DNA from: Terriglobia bacterium
Lineage (GTDB): Bacteria; Acidobacteriota; Terriglobia; Bryobacterales; Bryobacteraceae
Direction: 5' to 3'
NCBI GenBank assembly: GCA_020073445.1
Contig: JAIQFE010000010.1
Location: 24,740-88,739 of the forward strand
Length of the DNA: 64,000 nt
Shown here piece by piece: positions 63,997-64,000 of the stretch (positions are counted from its first letter, which is position 1; each line of letters opens with the position of its first letter). The notes beneath the pieces were generated by a model. It saw only the letters and a program-made list of their open reading frames with translations. It was not told the origin of the DNA and did not search any database. Made by a program: the position numbers and the translations under genes.

Positions 63997-64000
63997 GTAG

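Overview
The window looks like chromosomal DNA of a high-GC Acidobacteriota, most likely of the Bryobacterales/Solibacter type. This rests on gene content, not on a marker search: an Oar-like TonB receptor with a carboxypeptidase-like N-terminal domain, PadR regulators beside a MacB/ADOP-type permease and beside an RND pump, a large S53 (kumamolisin-type) peptidase, a secreted Gfo/Idh/MocA oxidoreductase with a Tat-like leader, a DUF6152 protein, a DUF5060 protein and an exosortase E/CPBP protease fusion. No rRNA, tRNA or CRISPR array was seen.

Layout. 1-10.5 kb: 3' end of rpoC, a DUF72 protein, a giant secreted S53 peptidase, then a c-di-GMP block in which an HD-GYP/GAF/GGDEF protein is divergent from a sigma-54 activator translationally coupled to a PilZ protein. 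10.5-17.5 kb: a LigI-like amidohydrolase with an unexplained N-terminal extension, then a PadR-TolC-RND-adaptor efflux operon with a consensus promoter and a dyad over its start. 17.6-28.5 kb: EF-hand and RRM proteins, hydrolase and acyltransferase, a frameshifted ADOP permease with its PadR, a subclass B3 metallo-beta-lactamase, a secreted oxidoreductase and an MBL-fold protein. 28.7-30.9 kb: two 52-residue proteins that are almost nothing but signal peptide plus a PEP-CTERM-like sorting tail, followed by a terminator-like hairpin and the exosortase/CPBP fusion. This is the most distinctive locus of the window. 30.9-33.9 kb: secreted enzymes. 34.0-37.2 kb: a small accessory patch with hypothetical proteins and an IS1-type transposase gene damaged by a small deletion, behind a promoter carrying twin palindromes. 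37.3-45.9 kb: secreted proteins and the TonB receptor.

45.9-64 kb is mostly housekeeping: tsaB, an FHA-DUF4123 fusion, HAD phosphatase, Lon-domain protein, shikimate kinase, glycerate kinase, an ECF sigma/anti-sigma operon with three envelope proteins, a UPF0104 membrane protein, nrdR, rpoD, a DUF2239 protein that looks like a ribbon-helix-helix autorepressor, an octaheme cytochrome, anmK and mutS, ending in a partial gene. Two REP-like palindromes lie at 49.35-49.44 and 50.70-50.76 kb.

Positions and translations were read directly. Family names come from recognising motifs by eye; no database search was possible. Residue positions marked as rough are estimates.
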